Assembly: GCA_963580285.1 (NCBI GenBank)
Contig: OY757010.1
Location: 223,343,234 to 223,407,233, forward strand
Direction: 5' to 3'
DNA length: 64,000 nucleotides
Source of the DNA: Lucinisca nassula
Taxonomy: Eukaryota; Mollusca; Bivalvia; Lucinida; Lucinidae
Shown: one piece after another, positions 20,201-30,419 of the stretch
How positions within the stretch are numbered: the stretch's first letter is position 1
Layout of the letters: every line of letters begins with the position of its first letter
Program-made: the position numbers and the translations under genes
The notes under the pieces: generated by a model
The model's database searches: none
Told to the model about the DNA's origin: nothing
Seen by the model: the letters and a program-made list of their open reading frames with translations, nothing else

Positions 20201-21327
20201 ACCAATTCACAAAATGGGTTGAACTTGCACCTTTACCAGCCCAAAATGCAGAATTGACAGCAATGGCATTTTTGAAACATTTTATTGTTACTTTTGGTTG
20301 TCCATTAGAAGTACATACAGATCAAGGTAGAAACTTCGAAAGTGATCTGTTCCTTGCTTTTTGTAAGGTACTAGAAATTACAAAAACCAGGACTACCCCA
20401 TATCATCCCTCTGGGAACGGCCAGGTAGAGGTTTTTAACCGTGTCATTCTGCAAATGATTCGATCATACGTCTCCCGGGGTGTAAAGGACTGGGATGAGC
20501 ACCTTCCCCTTATTGCTATGACCCTACATTCTATGAAAAACAGGTCAACAGGTTTTTCTGCCAATATGCTTATGTTGGGGAGAGAAGTTCTGCAACCAAT
20601 AGATCTGATTTTGGGTATTATAAAACCCACTCCCCAGGACCCTCCAACTTGGGTCCACAATCTGACCCGTAATCTCTCAAACGTTCACCAATTGGCCAGG
20701 GAGAAGATTGGTAATACTCAGCTGCGCCAGAAGAGGGATTACGATTTAAGGGTATTTGAAAGGTCCTATAAGGAAGGAGATGTGGTCTATTTACGAGACT
20801 CATCAACCCAAATAGGGATAAGTTCAAAGATGAGACCACCTTGGATTGGTCCATATTTAATTATAAGGGCTCAGCCTCCGGTCTATACTCTCCAGGGAAA
20901 ACGTCGTGTGCAAATTGTTCACCATGACCGGATAAAACCTTGTAACGACTCCTCTTATCCTTTATGGTTGCAGAGAAAGAGACATGTCTTACTTAATATA
21001 GCACCTTTGGGTGATGAGGAGGATCAGGACATGGAGTCTGAGGAACCAATTCAGGATGACTCCCCTAGTATTGGTTTGTTTGATCCAGATCAAACACTCC
21101 CATATATGTTGGGAAGTGATTCAGATATGACGTTGCCTTATATGTTTGGTGAACCATATTTAGCCCCAAATTCTGAAGATACTGATGTCAGCGATACTGA
21201 CAGCCCCACAGATGTAACACTTGGCGACTCTGACTCTGATTCTGGCGGGGTTTTAGTCACACCGTCAGGACCACAGACTACTAGAACAGGTAGGAAAATA
21301 AAATTGCCTGCCAGATACAGGGATTAG
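17260..21327 (+). CDS. pol: Pol of element A, copy 2
   Basis: Same polyprotein as copy 1, with LDTAA protease motif, YLDD, RNase H and D,D35E integrase all present. The RT gap is at the equivalent position (about 18618). Because both copies carry the same rare in-frame loss, the defect predates their duplication. Neither copy can supply RT to the other. Mobilisation would need RT from a relative, or the second copy arose by DNA recombination. Confidence 0.9.
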   Translation, partial: QGRTRSKGDGSLVRSESSRHCEVLEVSLPSQRNLTASVKTLLNGKPTSAILDTAAMVTLVRDDYLTCMNNSEQLGPVCVLTGIGADPVQGRIVHNVPITVGSQTFLHTVCAAPVKDTCLLGLDFLMATASVLDLGNETLTIGEDVIPVSVTVTPDYQISKVTVVRRTVIQPNSVGFIKAELDTPIEGSYIVECPMQNALSSRVYGKGKHITLKVVNDSDTYITYKKGKKIGHAEPAVEISPHIEQAKVFQCNNGNSDEMQPQEPMADENIDMPSHVKQMYFDNISGLSDEQKSKFKNLVSDYADIFSKDDFDLGCLNSGVEHKIQTFDEVPINEKFRRTPLQFQKQEQEYIEKLLKQGVIEHSVSEWSAAPVLVRKKTGELRYCIDYRALNAKTYKDNYSLPLIEDCLDSLYGKCVFCVLDLSSGYYQIRLEGSSKHKTSFSTRFGSFQWSRLQLVLRGLTWQEVIVYLDDVIVLGTDFNDTLLALEKVFTRFREHNLKLKPRKCHFFKEQVEFLGKLVSGNGVSISPDKLDAVKEWPIPTNVKELQSFLGFMNYHRNHIQNFAQVSADLYTLITVESFIWNDKHQSCFDKLKELAISAPMLSHPSPDGLFVMDCDASDRQIGAALYQFQEGILKPICFASHVLLKQHRNYCTTRKELLAVVKFCRQFRHYLLGRFFLIRSDHNSLVWLTRFKHLEGQLARFLEELSQYNFKLIHRKGVDHLNADALSRISDPLEECDCYRAGQNLCDLPCGGCHYCTRAHNQWARFNEDVDDVVPLAVRSVDAVGVDHTPIMSCTHSNWVDSLSSFELRRAQIDDPNIGIVMNWLEHSYEPTTRELQLTDPETRALWLSRDYLKLRDGVLYYSWANLEGRSDCFVVPTELRPRVLYHSHDSKGSGGHLGQKKTLDKLKQRFYWYGMSRDSDLYIKQCSTCNKNKKGNRTPRSALESFHAGYPMERVHLDILGPINPRSKSGSAYVLVMVDQFTKWVELAPLPAQNAELTAMAFLKHFIVTFGCPLEVHTDQGRNFESDLFLAFCKVLEITKTRTTPYHPSGNGQVEVFNRVILQMIRSYVSRGVKDWDEHLPLIAMTLHSMKNRSTGFSANMLMLGREVLQPIDLILGIIKPTPQDPPTWVHNLTRNLSNVHQLAREKIGNTQLRQKRDYDLRVFERSYKEGDVVYLRDSSTQIGISSKMRPPWIGPYLIIRAQPPVYTLQGKRRVQIVHHDRIKPCNDSSYPLWLQRKRHVLLNIAPLGDEEDQDMESEEPIQDDSPSIGLFDPDQTLPYMLGSDSDMTLPYMFGEPYLAPNSEDTDVSDTDSPTDVTLGDSDSDSGGVLVTPSGPQTTRTGRKIKLPARYRD

Positions 21328-22690
21328 GGGCCAGATTGTTCGTCTGTTCAGGGACGGATAGTCTTGTCCCATTCTCCCTGTGTTCGGACTGAAAAGTGGC
21401 ATCAGTTTGAGTGGCGATTCACAATAGTTCTTTGTACCTGTGTGGACGTCATCCATTCTGATGACATGCATTTTCATGTTTTCTTGAGTGACATCGGTTT
21501 GAGTGGCGATTCACAATAGTTCTTTGTACCTGTGTGGACGTCATCCATTCTGATGACATGCATTTTCATGTTTTCTTGAGTGACATCAGTTTGAGTGGCG
21601 ATTCACAATAGTTCTTTGTACCTGTGTGGACGTCATCCATTCTGGTGACATGCATTTTCATGTTTTCTTGAGTGGCATCAGTTTGAGTGGCGATTCACAA
21701 TAGTTCTTTGTACCTGTGTGGACGTCATCCATTCTGGTGACATCCATTTTCATGTTTTTTGGAGTAGCATCGGTTTTGTTGATGCGGCGCAGTAGTGCTT
21801 TGCAGCTGTGTGAGCGTCATATATTCTGATGTCAAAATTTCATATTTTTATGATTCATCTCAAAGATATGGTGTTTGGTCTGGGACTGGTCCATGCTAGT
21901 ACTTTAAAACTGCAGGATTTGTCCCTGATCAGGTTCCATGGGTCTACGTTTCATGCTGTCATATGCATATCATCATCATACCTATCTTGGCAACTGTCGT
22001 GGTAAAAGCCCTGAAATGCCAGATTTTTGTCAATTTAGGTTTCTGTCATTTTTAAGGATGCAACCATTATATGGCCAATGATGGCTATTAAGTTCTGTTG
22101 GCTGTTCCAATAAAAGGGCAGCTGAAGTTCAAATTATTATAAGTGATAAATGCACTCCGGTCGGTTGTTGTGTGTATAAAATGTATTAACTGACAAGGCA
22201 CTCCGGTCAGTTGTCGTGTGGATAAAATGTATTGACTGACAGTGCACTCTGGTCGGTTGTCGTGTGGATAAAATGTATTAACTGACAGAGCACTTTGGTC
22301 GGTTGTCGACTAGTCGTGTGGATAAAATGTAGTGACTGATAATGCACTCTAGTCGGTTGTCATGTAGATAAAATATATATATTGACTGACGGTGCACTCT
22401 AGTCGGTTGTCATGCGGATAATGTTCTTGTTGACAGTGCTGTTTTGTCAATTTTTATGTTGATGAAATATTTTGGCATTGTCCTATTTGAAATGCTCATT
22501 TAAATAGCCTCATACGAGGCCATGATTCGGTAGAGAATAAAAACCATATGTATGACCATGATTGGTCTGGCCGATGTACTGTATTTATACAGTCATGGGT
22601 TGGACCGGTATGATCAGATATATGCATACATATATATGCATGTGCCTGTCTGGATGGTGGACTCAAAGATACGTTTTTTTTTGTATATGA
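21328..22690 (+). repeat. Element A copy 2 pol-ORF3 spacer with tandem repeats
   Basis: The 92-bp repeat block (21396-21763) and the 46-54 bp block (22152-22440) are kept with the same unit number as in copy 1. Repeats of this kind usually change copy number quickly, so the match supports a very recent duplication or an assembly duplicate. Confidence 0.8.
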
Positions 22691-24133
22691 ATGGCTTTTG
22701 ATACTCCCAGTTATTCATATCGTTCTAGGATGCCACCAAAATCTAACAGAGCAAGAAGTCGTTTCTACGACCATTGTCAGGTCTGCGGGGCATACTCTCC
22801 CCATGTTCATAAGCACATGCTAAGGGCCCATTTACCTTGGTATCTGGACCCTCCCACTTCATGTGTAGACTGCCATATGTCAACGGGAAAGGGGAGTGAG
22901 TGCCAGAAGGTGCATGGTCAGCACCAGGTTTTCAGTGGGGAATATCTGCTGCAGGCCTGGTTTCTGCTGATGAACGGGTTATTCCTGTTCATCAGTCAGG
23001 AACTTGGCCTGGGGTCCCCCATTGAGTTGCTGGGCTGTGCTGCAATTCAGGGGCTGGCTCCCTCTACCGTTAATTTCTCGGAGGAAGAATATTTCTTCCT
23101 CAGAGAGTACGACCAGAGAGCTGGGTTGGAGCCACTTCAACCTGGTGAGTACATGGTGATTCCCCCTAAACGACTCATTTGCCTGATACACCCTGAAACA
23201 ATGTCTCGACTTACCTTCCACCTCAACTCTCAGGCAATGGCTAGGCTTCAGAATTACGCCAGGTATTCTTTGGCTAATGGTTCCGATCCGCAATTAGGGC
23301 ATCCTGTGGTGAAGAGGGGCATCATAGATACCCATTTTCACCTGGATAGCTACTTTGGTCGTCAAAACCATTCATTGTCAGACCTGGAGTACTCGGAATC
23401 TCTCCCTATACGTATTCCTTTTGCTGTGGCAAACTATGTGTTCCCTAAAAAGTGGCATCTTCTATCTGATCATGTGGGGGCGGACCAGAGGTTAAGAATA
23501 ACCTTAGGGGTCCACCCACACATGATCTCAAATAATCAAGTTGACCAGCTATATGGCAGACTGAAGAGTTTGTTGGATGCACATCCAGAGGCCGTTGGAG
23601 TCGGCGAGGTTGGCTTGGACCTGACCACACAGTGTAGACATGGCTGTCATAACCCGAAACATTGTTATGATCAAAAGGTCCAGGGACAGCGTGGATTCCT
23701 TCGACTGGCTTTTCAGCTTGCTAAAGAAACAAATAAAGTACTGGTATTGCATATACGAGATAGTGGTACTGGTGAAGCTGCTGAGGAGGTTCTAAAGATC
23801 CTCACAGAAATGGACATGCTTCGACACCCCATTCACCGCCATTGTTTTGTTGGGAAGGAGAAGGAGTATATTCAGTGGTATACTTCTTTACCCAACTGTT
23901 ACTTTAGTATTTCCCCTGTGACTGTTGATGACCCGGTAACTATGTCTGCTCTGAGAACACAGGATTTCTCGAAGCGTATTTTGCTTGAGTCGGACGCTGG
24001 ATATTTAGGCAAATTCCCCTGGGCTGTCCATAAAGTAGCAAATGATGCTGCAAGATCATTGAACATGACTGTTACAGAGTTAGTGTGGAAGTGCAATAAT
24101 AATGCAGCCAGGTTGTACAACTTGCCCTGGTAA
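22691..24133 (+). CDS. Element A ORF3 copy 2: zinc-finger plus TatD-family nuclease
   Basis: Open for the full 480 codons (467 from the MPPK start at 22730), with all TatD metal-ligand motifs intact (DTHFHLD, GEVGLD, LHIRD, HCFVG, ESDAGYL). The acceptor TTCTAG ends at 22728 and its donor would be in LTR2 at 13411/13412. ORF3 is undamaged here while RT in the same unit is broken. Confidence 0.88.
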   Translation: MAFDTPSYSYRSRMPPKSNRARSRFYDHCQVCGAYSPHVHKHMLRAHLPWYLDPPTSCVDCHMSTGKGSECQKVHGQHQVFSGEYLLQAWFLLMNGLFLFISQELGLGSPIELLGCAAIQGLAPSTVNFSEEEYFFLREYDQRAGLEPLQPGEYMVIPPKRLICLIHPETMSRLTFHLNSQAMARLQNYARYSLANGSDPQLGHPVVKRGIIDTHFHLDSYFGRQNHSLSDLEYSESLPIRIPFAVANYVFPKKWHLLSDHVGADQRLRITLGVHPHMISNNQVDQLYGRLKSLLDAHPEAVGVGEVGLDLTTQCRHGCHNPKHCYDQKVQGQRGFLRLAFQLAKETNKVLVLHIRDSGTGEAAEEVLKILTEMDMLRHPIHRHCFVGKEKEYIQWYTSLPNCYFSISPVTVDDPVTMSALRTQDFSKRILLESDAGYLGKFPWAVHKVANDAARSLNMTVTELVWKCNNNAARLYNLPW

Positions 24134-25975
24134 TTTCACGCTATTCATGATATAGCCACTGTTAAACCCTATTTGGTATTATGCAGCCAGTTCGCGGAAG
24201 ATTTGACATGTTTGATTGTTTATTTTTGGGATTCGGATTCAGTCAGTCTTCATTTTACATTGAATACACTTCGCGTTAGTTTGCAATGACTCTAAAAACC
24301 TCTAAAATATTGTAAGTGGGGCTTGTTACTTGAAAGGAAAATGAGGTATGTTTAGGGTAAGCTAGCTCGTTAAGACTCGCTACCCTGGCATGGATTATAT
24401 AACTGTTTGCTAAGCTGACTCCTTCATTTATTTTGGTTGCAGTTCGGAAATCTAAATAACAGTAAGTGATACGTGTAAATTGTCACTGTAGTGGTTTGGA
24501 GCTGCACCCTCCTTGTATGAGCATGTTTTAGGATTCACTATGAAATGCGCATGCTATATATATGTTTGTAACATAGGGGAGCAATGTCATTTTTTGTTAT
24601 CTTTATAATTGACCAATTTGGTGCCGGAGGCCCAAAACGGGTAGTCTGATCAGGATCTACACTGTTTGCAATCTACACTTTTCCTTATAGGTCAATTACC
24701 GTTGTGGATTCTGGCCTCGCCTGGGCCATGTGCTGAATGCCAGATTCTGCATTGGAAAGGCCAGTGTTTTTTCTTCAGGTACTCCAGTGTTCGCTAACCT
24801 TTGATGAATAATCGGGTTCACATGAATATTAAAAGTGGAAAATATCATTCATCTTTATTCGTACATAACCAAAATGTTGTAAAGCATGCGCATGGTGGTG
24901 ATTCTTAAGAGAATGCTATTTCTAGCTTTAGAGTAGTCTTTCAAGTTTTATATTTAGTCAATATTTTGACTATACTATTGGTCGTTTTCTACACTTTGTT
25001 CTAGTATAGGCCACGAGTGGTTGCAGCTTATTTTTTCTGTCCAAAGGTCTCGAGTCTTCAGGTCTTACACTGATATATTTTTTCAGCAATACACATTGTA
25101 TTATATTTTGCTTGTAAGTGTGGAGCTGAATTCTCATATGGCCTATGGCATGAAGTGGCTATATATATAATTTGTATCATAAGATTTAGGGAAGTTCCTA
25201 TGTCTGAGGAACAGCTTTTCGAATGTGTAGAATTTTGTGCATATATATGTATAAGGTACTGCAGTAAAATATCACAGATGGATTGTCACTGGACTATCAA
25301 GTTTCAAAAACATTCATGTCATCTGGGAAAGGTTCGTTCTCTGGGAGTTGGGAGTGTTCCGGAGAACTGTAACTTATTAGGACATTTCCTCTTGGTCCAG
25401 ACTGGTTGCTTCCGGTTAGCTGAGTTCCATCAATGATCCCCATATGTTGAGTTTCAGTGATGGATTTCGGTTGGCATATATTTATGCATGAAATAAATCC
25501 TGTCTCGGGAAGTTATGGTTGGTCAGAGGTAATCCGAGTCCAGTGGCGGTGCATCTTATTTTGTGCATACTAATTAGGATGTTGTAAATGTAATATTCTG
25601 TTTAATGCTACATGTATTATGGTCTCTGGTGGTGGTTTTCGTGCTATTCATTTAGTCTGACTATCTGTTAATCTTAAGGTATTCCACATCTCTATATGAC
25701 CACATAGAAGCTGACTATTTGTTAATCATTAGGTATTCCATATTTCTATATGATCACACATAAGGTTACTGAAAACTTTCTTCATCGCAAAGTTGTCTCT
25801 GTAAGGGCCATTTCTGACTATAATTCTAAATCTTACAACTAATAAAGATAAAAGTAGGGGTTCTTAAAAGTTATATTAATTAGTTAAGGTTAATAACATT
25901 TTATTAAGATTAAATAAGTCTCCTAGCAGTTGAAATCTAGCATTTATTTTAAATGCGTGTTAGAGTTTTTGTAAT
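24134..25975 (+). other. Element A copy 2, 3' untranslated region
   Basis: Same as 11339-13180. No supported gene. A polypurine tract (AGGGGGAGAG) follows at 25976-25985. Confidence 0.6.
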
Positions 25976-25985
25976 AGGGGGAGAG

Positions 25986-26225
25986 TGTTGTGCCGGTAGA
26001 TCCACCTTCGACCCTAGGAGTCCGGAAAAGGAGGAATATTACCACAACAAGATGTCGGTATAGTCCGTAACCCATCGGGACACGTGACCAACTTTTCCAC
26101 GAGATTCTTGGGCCTATATTCTACGTGGACAACGCATTAGACGACTACAGCTACAGGCGACAGCACCTACCCTTACAGAGCACAGCTTATGTGACATGAT
26201 ACTCAGGTGAGTTGACAGCTTAACA
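25986..26225 (+). mobile_element. Element A LTR 3 (terminal 3' LTR)
   Basis: It ends TTAACA and is followed by AATG (26226-26229), matching the AATG before LTR1. This shows the whole LTR-body-LTR-body-LTR block sits in one insertion site. The base that distinguishes LTR2 is in the LTR1 state here. Confidence 0.95.
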
Positions 26226-26229
26226 AATG

Positions 26230-26247
26230 TGACCGACGCAGTATCAG

Positions 26248-26276
<29 letters not shown>
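26230..26276 (+). mobile_element. Short retroposon, right part with (ATAG)7 tail
   Basis: TGACCGACGCAGTATCAGAAG is followed by seven ATAG units (26251-26278). The last tail bases overlap the AGGACTGG duplication. It continues the fragment at 354-386. The tail type resembles non-LTR retroposons that end in a short tandem repeat rather than poly(A). Family unknown. Confidence 0.55.
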
Positions 26277-26278
<2 letters not shown>

Positions 26279-26284
26279 GACTGG

Positions 26285-26493
26285 GGACGGGACAGGAAGA
26301 AGTCTTACCTGGGTAAATGGTTGATAATCTCCCTGGCAGAGGCTCTGGTCTAGTTGGTTTAAGTGGCTCAGCTAGACTGAGGAGCGTGGTCTCTGCTGCA
26401 TGCTTTTCTCGCTTCCTGGGTACCATTAATTATTCAAGTGGGTAAAACCCATCACCTTCCGGTCGGCGTTTCTGGATAGCTCACGACACAACA
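26285..26493 (-). mobile_element. Element B 3' LTR, main part (minus strand)
   Basis: Same sequence as 32285-32492. Read on the minus strand the LTR starts TGTTGTGTCGTGAGC. The polypurine tract GATAAAGTGGGGAGGAG (26494-26510, minus strand) directly precedes it, which fixes the orientation of element B as minus. The 60-aa ORF in this LTR recurs in the other LTR and has no recognisable domain. Confidence 0.9.
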
Positions 26494-26510
26494 CTCCTCC
26501 CCACTTTATC
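26494..26510 (-). promoter_or_regulatory. Polypurine tract of element B
   Basis: On the minus strand this reads AAAGTGGGGAGGAG immediately before the LTR TG. No purine tract abuts the other LTR on the plus strand, which rules out the opposite orientation. Confidence 0.8.
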
Positions 26511-27212
26511 TTGAAGGCCTTGTCACCAGCTGCCAGGTTCATCCTTGAGTGGGACTGATGTCCCACTGTCACTTCGGGCTTGGACGAGACTAGAAGTCTC
26601 AGTCTATTGTCTGGCTTGAAGGAGACGAAGAAGCCTCACTTGCAAGCTGCTGTGTTGAGTCTAGCTTGTTATTTGACAGCTTGAGCGGACAAAGAAGACA
26701 CACTCAATTTGCTGTCTGGCCACCTTGTTAAGTCCAACAGATTTCGAACTAGAAGTCCAGAAATCGTGACAGAACTAGAAGCTCAATGTCATTTAGTGGA
26801 CTATTACAGAAATCCGCGGGTAGACTGCCGTCTAGAAGACACATTTCTGGATTTGTGCGATCTAGAAAATCAATCTTTCCTTCATTCATGGTGGATACCT
26901 CCAAAACATCAGCACAGTTTGTTAACCAGTGAACTTAAGTAATCAGTAAACCTAATGGTTACCGGGTAATTCTTTATCCGTGTGCATCTTCTAGTAACAA
27001 TTTGTCTTTCATCTCTGTGGTTGTCTCCTTATGGCATATCCCATCATTTTTCCTCCCTGCCCAGCTAATTGTACCTGAATGGAGCCACCCACATTTACCG
27101 TGAACCTGACCCATTAAACATCTGGCCTGGTGCAGTAATGACAACCACTGCAGGGCAAAACTACAGCTTGTGTGTCAGATAGATACATTTTCTGTTTACC
27201 TGACCCCGAGAC
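26511..27212 (-). other. Element B 3' internal region, no gene
   Basis: Non-coding. Imperfect repeats of GACTAGAAGTCTCA / GACGAAGAAGCCTCAC and AGCTTG motifs occupy 26580-26720. The plus-strand ORF at 26709-26942 shows no domain and is not called. No pol remnant is recognised where one would be expected. Confidence 0.5.
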
Positions 27213-27415
27213 CCAACGTCCCAATCAACACCGCCTAGGCCACCCCGGAGATGCCGCCCCTAACCCTGCGCGATCCTTACCAGAGATGAAATGACATCTC
27301 CATTCCTGCCGCCCAAGGAAACCAGCATAGCCTATATGCATGGACAGTCAGACTTGCACTACCCCGTCCGGGCAGGCCCGGACCCCCTTAGTAGATTACT
27401 AGTACTCATGTGCGG
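27213..27415 (-). mobile_element. Diverged SINE-like repeat in element B
   Basis: It aligns with the SINE at 42341-42640 over AACGTCC...TCAACA, GATGAAATGACATCTC, the CNGTCGCCCAANGAAACC block and TACTNGTACTNATGTGCGG, at roughly 65-75% by eye. It lacks the tail and target duplications, so it is an old or partial copy. On the minus strand it has the same orientation relative to B as the SINE has to its own tail. Confidence 0.6.
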
Positions 27416-27789
27416 TATGCTGCACATGGCATCAGAGGATCTGAATTCCTTAACTGTCTGTATTTTAATTAATATTAAGCCTTATTGGGATAATCCCTCA
27501 ACCCATTTAGCTAGCTGACCCTTGAAGCTCCCTGAACATTAAAAACCATGTTAAACTTGAATGAGCCTTTTCAAAATCTTGCCTAGAAGATAGTACCCAA
27601 GATAACTGGTAAACAATACTGTGGCTAATTTACAGAGTTCTAGTTAATTCCAAATTAGGAGTAATTTACTCCAACTTTTTCATTTCTGACTCCCAACTTT
27701 TTGAAAAGTATGGTAAAACTCCAACTTTTTCTGGAGGACTGCATTTTTACTCCAATTTTCAAAACCCTAGGGAGAACTCTGCTAAAATC
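27416..27789. other. Element B internal, AT-rich spacer
   Basis: No gene seen. Repeated CTCCAACTTTTT motifs occur at about 27670, 27690 and 27720. The ORF at 27291-27518 overlaps the SINE relic and is not supported. Confidence 0.4.
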
Positions 27790-28060
27790 TCATTCCTGTT
27801 CATTCAAATGTGTTTTCCATGGAGGCAAAGAGAAACTGCTATTATAAGCCTATACTCTTCCTACCCCAGCAAAAATCTATTTTGTTCATTCAAGCGTGTC
27901 TTTCTTATGGAGGCAAAGAGAAACTGCTATTTACAAGCCTATACTCTTTCAACTCCAGCTAAAGTCTTCAATTCGTTCAATTGCATCTTTCTTTAAAATG
28001 GAGGCAAAAAGAAACTGCTATTTAAAAGCCTATACTTTTTCTACTCCATTTTAAACTTGC
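27790..28060. repeat. Three-unit tandem repeat, about 95-110 bp
   Basis: Three diverged units built on GGAGGCAAAGAGAAACTGCT...AAGCCTATACTCTTTC...CCAGC, with a TTCATTCAANNGTGTCTTTCTT lead-in. The ORFs over them (27808-27996) merely read through the repeat. Confidence 0.75.
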
Positions 28061-28459
28061 TAATGTTTGGAAGCATTCACATATCAAAATAAAGGGACCT
28101 GTATCATAAGGTTTGGACAAATTTTCTTTGTTGTTTTAGAAGCCTTATTTGCCATCATTATTCTGACTAGTTTTGCCTGTCATAGTTTGCGTTTGTCATA
28201 TTATTTGCCATTTTCTTGCCTTGCACTCAAGTGTAAGCTTTTCCTAGTGGCTAGAAGCCTACTTAAGAAACTGTTTTCATCACGCCATTTCAAAATTTAG
28301 TGTAGAAGTCATTAGACAATTGGTTCTTCCACCGATGATCTGAAAATACCAACGTGGATCATTCCATTTGATGTTTCATTCTTGTTTCGTTCAGATCTTG
28401 TCGATCAATCCCATTAGCAGTCAGTCATTGTACCCGGGATTCTGTTAGTGAGCTGACTG

Positions 28460-29021
28460 TTAATGGAAAACACCTTTTCTTTCCCCATTGGAATGTCTCT
28501 TTCTTTCCACAGCTTGGGATTTGCACTGGTGTTGTACTCTATTAAGAACAGCTTTCATACTGAAACATGCTTGGCTGTCTATCAGCATATCCCGACAAAA
28601 TCTTGAAATAGCCTCCTGCATCCGATACTTTTCAGGCAGGTCTCTAAATGTGGCAGTGGCAAGGGTCAGAACTTGGTCAGCTGTTCTTCCAAAGATCTTT
28701 CCCATCTTGAAATGATTGCTGGAATTTCATTCTTGCTGTATCCCAATCTATCCTCAAATCTCTTCCCAGTCCTGCAGTGATTGCGAAGAAATCCAAAGCT
28801 TTGCCCTCGAAAGACCAATATAGGTAATCACAACATTCTCTGTCGAACCATTTTAAAACTGACCAGCAGCTTTCAAACTTGTGTCTGTCAGAAAAACATC
28901 CAGCACACATTTCCATCAAATTCATGTTCTTTGGAAGCTGTTTCAGATCACCACGCCTCTCTCTCCATGAGTGTCTAGAAGACTCCTCAGGAGATATGTT
29001 ATCATCACTCACTTTTCCCAC
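28460..29021 (-). pseudogene. Element B gag relic (capsid-like, minus strand)
   Basis: Two overlapping minus-strand frames, 29021-28677 (114 codons) and 28705-28460 (81 codons), read as one Gag-capsid-like protein broken by a frameshift near 28690. Features are LPKNMNLMEM, a Cys/Trp-rich core, YWSFEGKALDFF, LRIDWDTARMKFQQSF, then DQVLTLATATFRDLPEKY and SRFCRDM. The spacing WxxF...GKA...F...L...WDxxRxxFxxRF is typical of retrotransposon capsids. No CCHC knuckle, protease or RT was found, so B looks non-autonomous and decayed. It lies between the SR-coding minisatellite (upstream in its own orientation) and the 3' region, the normal place for gag. The exact lineage is uncertain. Confidence 0.6.
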
Positions 29022-29039
29022 ATCAGTAGCGGTATGCCA

Positions 29040-29700
29040 TGGTGACCTTGACCTAGAAGTACTATATCATTAGTGTCCTGACACGCTCGACCTTGAATAT
29101 GTCCTTGGTGACCTTGACATCCGGTGTCGAGCGTATGATCTTGTATGCGACCCTGACCTTGCACATCTGGAGCATGACCTTGGCTTCTCATGCTTTCTTG
29201 GTGACCTTGACCTGTCATACTTTCTTGATGGTGACCTTGGCCTGCCATGCCTTCTTGAAGAGTCAACCTGTCATGCCTTCTATGTGTCCTTGACATGTTA
29301 TGCCTTCTAGATGTCCTTGACATTCCATGCCTTCTTGAAGGGGACCTTGACGCTTCACGTCCTCTTGAAGGTGACTGACCTTCCTTACCCTCCTGAAGGT
29401 GACCTTGACATCATAACCTTGAAGGTGATTTCCTCATATCATGTCATCTTGAAGGCGTTTTTGACCTTTCATGCCTTCTAGAAAGTGACCTTGACAATTC
29501 CTGTCTTCTTGAAGGGGAGCTCAACCTTCCATGCCTCCTAGGTGGCCTTGACAATTCCTGTCTTCCTGATGGTGAACTTGACCTTCCCGCCTAGGTGACC
29601 TTGACAATTTCTGTCTCCTTGAAGGTGAGCCCGACCTTCCATGCCTTCTAGAAGGTGTCTCCAGTCTTGGCTTAATCTGCCGTCTAGTGGTTGTTCCTGA
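29040..29700 (-). repeat. Degenerate minisatellite, about 30-36 bp units
   Basis: More than fifteen units built on GGTGACCTTGACC...CATGCCTTCTTGAA. On the minus strand one frame gives Ser/Arg/His-rich peptides (MSRTSRRHNMSRTHRRHD) and another gives GQGHQESM repeats. It abuts the 5' side of the gag relic and probably encoded or expanded an SR-rich Gag segment, comparable in place to the Arg/Ser patch of element A Gag. Confidence 0.7.
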
Positions 29701-30052
29701 CCTTTAACCCCTGGAGTTTAGCCTTGGTCTGGTTTGCCTTCTTGACTCTTCGAACTTCCTACCATGTGATCTTGACCATGAATGTCACTCTCGGCTGTAG
29801 GAATCATATTTACTGGCATGAGGCCTATCTTTTTTCTTCTTATCAAGTTCATTTTCATATCTGCTTTCGGAGAGACCAAAGACTATTTTTTCACGTGAAA
29901 CTATTTTTTCATTCTTGTCTGATGATGTCAACCAAAGCACATGTGTCTAGAAGACTCCAAGCACTCCGGTGAACCATCTGGCTGATCACAATCACTACTT
30001 TCTGTTCATTTTTAAACTCTTCCTGAAATCCAATGCATGTCCTCTTCTGTTC
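29701..30052. other. Element B leader, no gene recognised
   Basis: No domain in either strand. The motif TTCACGTGAAACNATTTNTTCATTC occurs here (29891) and in a related form near 30253. Confidence 0.4.
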
Positions 30053-30240
30053 CTTCCTAGCCATGAGGATTAGAAATCAACTCCATGACTGCTCTACTGT
30101 TCTTGGCAATGGGGATTAGAAATCAACCCAATGTGCTCTACTCTTCCTAGCCATGAGGATTAGAAATCAACTACATGACTGCTCTACTACTGTTCTGGGT
30201 GATGGGGATTAGAAATCAACGCCATGCCCACTACATTCTT
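30053..30240. repeat. Four-unit tandem repeat in element B
   Basis: Four units, 45-65 bp apart, each containing ATGRGGATTAGAAATCAAC followed by CCATGNNTGCTCTACT. Units 1 and 3 are most alike, and so are 2 and 4, suggesting a duplicated dimer. Confidence 0.75.
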
Positions 30241-30419
30241 CTATCAATTCTGTTCACGTGAAAGCATTTCTTCATCCTTTGACTGATGGTGTCGTCCGGC
30301 GCCTGTGTATCCAGAAGACGACTAATACCCCATCAAGCCATCTGTCTGGTCAATAATCTTTGCCTCAACATTTGCTATCTTTTATTTGTGCAAGGAGTGA
30401 CAAATACAAACTTGTGTAA

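Noticed and set aside
26709..26942. 77-codon plus-strand ORF in element B
   Set aside because: No domain, and it is antisense to the orientation of B in a repeat-rich stretch.
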